DNA from: Clostridia bacterium
Lineage (GTDB): Bacteria > Bacillota_A > Clostridia > Christensenellales > Aristaeellaceae
Length of the DNA: 16,661 nt
Direction: 5' to 3'
Assembly: GCA_017481065.1 (NCBI GenBank)
Contig: JAFUPT010000140.1
Location: forward strand, 1 to 16,661
Part shown: positions 14,913 to 16,661 of the stretch, piece by piece
Layout: every line of letters begins with the position of its first letter
Numbering within the stretch: position 1 is the first letter of the stretch
Notes under the pieces: generated by a model
Told to the model about the DNA's origin: nothing
Seen by the model: the letters and a program-made list of their open reading frames with translations, nothing else
The model's database searches: none
Program-made: the position numbers and the translations under genes

Positions 14913-15130
14913 AGGATATCGGCAAAGGAAAATGTATGGATTTCTTATGATTTGAACCGTATATTCGCCATACATCGGCCGTATACCGGGCATACATTTT
15001 TAGTATATTGGGCAGAGGATTCCGGGCAGAAAATGTATGGATTCGGAGATTTTGGGCGCCAAAGAGATTGCGGCTTCCCCTCCGGCGCGCGCCGTCTCCC
15101 CTGCAAGGGGAGGCAAGGATTTTTCCGTAT
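14913..15130. other. Non-coding segment between two terminators with alternative inverted repeats
   Basis: No gene is supported here. AAAATGTATGGATT occurs twice in direct orientation (14929-14942 and 15030-15043), and its inverse CATACATTTT occurs once between them (14991-15000). CCATACAT (14968-14975) is a further inverse. The first copy can pair with 14968-14975 (8 bp) or with 14991-15000 (10 bp), and the latter can instead pair with 15030-15039 (10 bp), so the pairings are mutually exclusive. CCGTATA is repeated at 14957 and 14979. Near the right end are a perfect palindrome CGGCGCGCGCCG (15083-15094) and a hairpin CTCCCCT-GCA-AGGGGAG (15096-15112). I see no convincing promoter. It could be a regulatory RNA, a decayed gene or a repeat remnant. 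Confidence 0.5.
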
Positions 15131-15168
15131 AGCAAAAATCGTGCCGTTGTACGGCACGATTTTTTGCT
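15131..15168 (-). terminator. Terminator of the amino-acid-binding protein gene
   Basis: Long stem AAAATCGTGCCGT / ACGGCACGATTTT around a TGT turn, with T tracts usable on both strands (T6 on plus, T5 on minus). It lies 45-80 bp beyond the stop codon of the leftward gene ending at 15213. Confidence 0.92.
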
Positions 15169-15200
15169 GAGGGTTCCAAGGGGGATTAGCCCCTTTGGCG
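15169..15200 (-). repeat. Hairpin-arm repeat, partial copy C (hairpin II only)
   Basis: Hairpin II at 15176-15198 (CCAAGGGGG / CCCCTTTGG, one G-T pair, loop ATTAG) with the edge GAGGGTT next to the terminator. Read outward from the terminator, it matches the order of the right arm of copy A (GAGGGGTCC, then hairpin II). Hairpin I is missing; the coding region begins only 15 bp beyond. Confidence 0.7.
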
Positions 15201-15212
15201 GCGCAGCACTCC

Positions 15213-15959
15213 TTAGCCCACGATGTACTTATCGATGATGGCCTGCACGGTGCCGTCGGCGATCAGCTCTTCAAGGGCGGCGTTGAAGGAAGCGTAGAGC
15301 TCGCTCTCCTTGGCGAAGCAGATGGCGTACTCCTCGAGTGCGTAGGCAGTGTCGAGCAGTTTCAGGCCTTCGTTGCTGGCCACATAGGAGATGGCGACCT
15401 GGTCGTCCATGATCACGCAGTCGATCTTGCCGGTAGCGACGGCGATGATGGCATCGGGATACTTATTGAAGCGCTCGATGCTGTGCTTGAGGCCATTGGC
15501 TTCCACATCGCTGGTGATGTAAAGATCGCCGGTGGTGCCGATCTGGGCGCCGATCTTATATTCATTTTCGGGATTCAGGATATCATCCACGCTGGTGATG
15601 GCGCTGTCCACCGGAACCACGACGGACTGCACGGCAGTGGTGTAAGTGGAGGAGAAATCCACGCTCTGCTTGCGCTCCTCGGTGACGGTGAAGCCGGACA
15701 TGCCGATATCCACCTTGCCGGATACCACGGCGGCGATGATGGAATCAAACTGCATATCCACGATTTCCAGTTCGCAGCCCAGCTTTTCAGCCACGGCCTT
15801 GGCAATTTCCACATCGATGCCAACGATATCGCCGGTTTCGTCATCATAATACTCATAGGGCGGGAAATCGATGCTGGAACCCATGGTGATGGTCTCCGCC
15901 ACGGCAAAGCCCATGCACAGCATTGCAAGAACGAGCAGGATGGAAAGCATTTTCTTCAT
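15213..15959 (-). CDS. Amino-acid ABC transporter substrate-binding protein (SBP_bac_3)
   Basis: This 248-residue extracytoplasmic binding protein probably captures a polar amino acid. The N-terminal signal peptide (MKKMLSILLVLAMLCMGFAVA) should be cut before Glu22. The mature protein opens with ITMGSSIDFPPYEYYDDETGDIVGIDVEIAKAVAEKLG (residues 24-61, read with two interruptions in conservation), the standard family start. Next comes FDSIIAAVVSGKVDIGMSGFTVTEER (71-96), with the Arg that normally binds the substrate carboxylate, and then IGTTGDLY (around 140). The Cys in the signal region (LAMLC) is not in a proper lipobox, so this looks secreted rather than lipid-anchored. No permease or ATPase gene lies next to it; it is monocistronic and divergent from argF. 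Shine-Dalgarno GAGGT is about nine bases upstream of the ATG. Confidence 0.92.
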   Translation of the reverse strand: MKKMLSILLVLAMLCMGFAVAETITMGSSIDFPPYEYYDDETGDIVGIDVEIAKAVAEKLGCELEIVDMQFDSIIAAVVSGKVDIGMSGFTVTEERKQSVDFSSTYTTAVQSVVVPVDSAITSVDDILNPENEYKIGAQIGTTGDLYITSDVEANGLKHSIERFNKYPDAIIAVATGKIDCVIMDDQVAISYVASNEGLKLLDTAYALEEYAICFAKESELYASFNAALEELIADGTVQAIIDKYIVG

Positions 15960-16000
15960 TTTCTCTTACCTCTTTTCATGATTGCGGTGGGAATGCACAT

Positions 16001-16029
16001 AGCATAGCACCGCCGGGCCGGGTTGTCAA
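16001..16029 (-). promoter_or_regulatory. SigA promoter of the substrate-binding protein gene
   Basis: On the minus strand: -35 TTGACA (16024-16029), a 17-bp GC-rich spacer, -10 TATGCT (16001-16006). The start would be about 35 bp upstream of the ATG. An ATGCATAT element (16029-16036) touches the -35. Confidence 0.75.
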
Positions 16030-16058
16030 TGCATATTTATGTAAATTATATTCGTCAA

Positions 16059-16076
16059 ATTGCATATATTTTCAAG
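16059..16076 (-). promoter_or_regulatory. Candidate ArgR (ARG box) site 1
   Basis: Read on the minus strand, this site agrees at 13 of 18 positions with the Bacillus ARG-box consensus as I remember it (CATGAATAAAAATGCAAG). It lies between the divergent argF and binding-protein promoters. AT-rich DNA matches this motif by chance fairly easily. Confidence 0.4.
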
Positions 16077-16124
16077 TTCTTCGGAGTTTCAACGTTATTA
16101 TTTGCATAAAATTTCCCGGCATCT

Positions 16125-16142
16125 ATTGCATATTCATTCGCG
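16125..16142 (-). promoter_or_regulatory. Candidate ArgR (ARG box) site 2, over the argF -35
   Basis: A second 13-of-18 match to the same consensus. It covers the -35 hexamer of the argF promoter, where a repressor would block RNA polymerase. TTGCATA is shared with site 1 and with further partial copies at 16102-16109 and 16029-16036. Confidence 0.4.
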
Positions 16143-16154
16143 TGCGTATATAAT
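16126..16154 (+). promoter_or_regulatory. SigA promoter of argF
   Basis: -35 TTGCAT (16126-16131), 17-bp spacer, -10 TATAAT (16149-16154). The start is about 33 bp upstream of the ATG at 16194, with Shine-Dalgarno AAAGGAG ten bases before it. Confidence 0.8.
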
Positions 16155-16193
16155 ATTTCCATCATCCCGGCATAGAAAAAGGAGAAATGACAC

Positions 16194-16553
16194 ATGGCAT
16201 TCAAAGGCAAGAGCTTTCTGAAACTTCTGGATTACACCCCCGCAGAGATCAATCAGCTGATCGAGCTGGCAGCCGAGCTGAAGGCAAAGAAAAAGGCCGG
16301 CATTCCCCACGATGTGTGCAGGGGCAAGAACATCGCCCTGATCTTTGAAAAGACCAGCACCCGCACCCGCTGCAGCTTCGAAGTGGCGGGCTACGACCTG
16401 GGCATGGGCGTGACCTATCTGGACCCCACCGGCTCCCAGATCGGCAAGAAGGAATCCATCGCCGATACCGCCCGGGTGCTGGGCAGGATGTACGATGGCA
16501 TCGAATACCGCGGCTTCGGCCAGGAAATTGTGGAGGATTTGGCGAAGTACGCA
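16194..16553 (+). CDS. argF: Ornithine carbamoyltransferase, N-terminal part; natural sequence ends at a chimeric junction
   Basis: Ornithine carbamoyltransferase makes citrulline from ornithine and carbamoyl phosphate in arginine synthesis or breakdown. The first 120 residues fit the family: [16 protein letters not shown] at the start, the carbamoyl-phosphate motif EKTSTRTR at 52-59, then [32 protein letters not shown] and DLAKYA. The family would continue with G-V-P-V-W-N-G-L-T. Instead, from codon 121 (16554) the frame reads residues unlike any carbamoyltransferase, because the DNA beyond is the inverted start of another such gene. Only about the first third of a normal gene of about 310-330 residues is present. 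The upstream control region with ARG-box-like sites favours an anabolic role. Confidence 0.9.
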
Positions 16554-16661
16554 TGGGGAACGCCGGCCTTCTTTTTGGCATTTCTCGCAGCTGCCAGGTC
16601 CAACAGGCCCTCGATCTCCTCCGGGCTGAAATCCAGCAGCGTCAGGAAGCTCTTGCCCTTC
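16553..16661 (-). CDS. Second, different ornithine carbamoyltransferase N-terminus, inverted and cut off at both ends
   Basis: On the minus strand from 16660 the frame reads [16 protein letters not shown] and, further on, [18 protein letters not shown]. This aligns with residues 4-39 of the argF fragment at 24 of 36 positions. It then stops matching at His (16553-16555), where the DNA becomes the argF fragment in reverse. The start codon would lie beyond the window. At 67 % identity it is not a folded-back copy of the same gene but a paralogue or the gene of another strain or species. See the finding on the junction. Confidence 0.8.

Noticed and set aside
15083..15112. GC-rich palindromes as a CRISPR or attachment site
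   Set aside because: A single palindrome and a single hairpin with no regular repeat-spacer pattern, no integrase gene and no tRNA gene.
14790..15170. 126-codon open frame on the plus strand in the intergenic region
   Set aside because: It runs through two terminator hairpins and the palindromic repeat; no ribosome-binding site and no homology recognised.
16249..16603. Minus-strand open frames of 110 and 62 codons across the argF junction
   Set aside because: The first is an antisense shadow of argF. The second contains the genuine inverted carbamoyltransferase start but continues across the junction into antisense argF, so only 16553-16661 is reported.

Overview
The window is a contig of a high-GC member of the Clostridia (Bacillota). 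The evidence is the set of Firmicutes markers: SpoIVA (so probably a spore former), the c-di-AMP receptor DarA next to holB and ricT, and ribosomal protein L27 made with a cleavable N-terminal extension beside its protease Prp. Promoters are clean SigA type (several TTGACA-17-TATAAT) and Shine-Dalgarno sequences are strong. A finer placement, perhaps Christensenellales or a related gut lineage, is only a guess from protein style, including Pro/Thr linkers in secreted proteins. All genes run on the minus strand except the sortase and the argF fragment. No tRNA, rRNA, insertion sequence, phage gene or CRISPR array was seen.

Layout. 1-1447: ricT (18 codons only), holB and darA, transcribed leftward from a promoter at 1419-1447. 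1469-2947: spoIVA. 3018-4174: a rightward class B sortase gene diverging from spoIVA. 4181-4369: a dense set of perfect hairpins arranged as two mirror-image arms around a bidirectional terminator, between the convergent sortase and ogg genes. 4371-5225: an OGG1-type 8-oxoguanine DNA glycosylase. 5263-6389: the rplU-prp-rpmA operon with promoter, leader and terminator. 6449-8534: an operon of a TetR regulator, a secreted cell-wall amidase and two small membrane proteins that look like tandem paralogues. 8535-14779: pth-mfd-ygiQ. 14815-15200: an intergenic region with two more copies of the hairpin-arm repeat flanking a 218-bp segment with mutually exclusive inverted repeats. 15213-16029: an orphan amino-acid-binding protein gene. 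16125-16553: the 5' part of an ornithine carbamoyltransferase gene behind candidate ArgR boxes. 16553-16661: the inverted start of a different ornithine carbamoyltransferase.

Most genes are core housekeeping: replication, ribosome, repair and translation rescue. The parts worth a second look are (1) the repeat family, whose arms all point at a terminator and keep the order hairpin I, hairpin II, terminator; (2) the chimeric head-to-head carbamoyltransferase junction at 16551-16555, more likely an assembly fault than biology; (3) the TetR/amidase/twin-membrane-protein operon; and (4) the terminator-bounded non-coding segment at 14913-15130. I did not find a clearly new multi-gene system.
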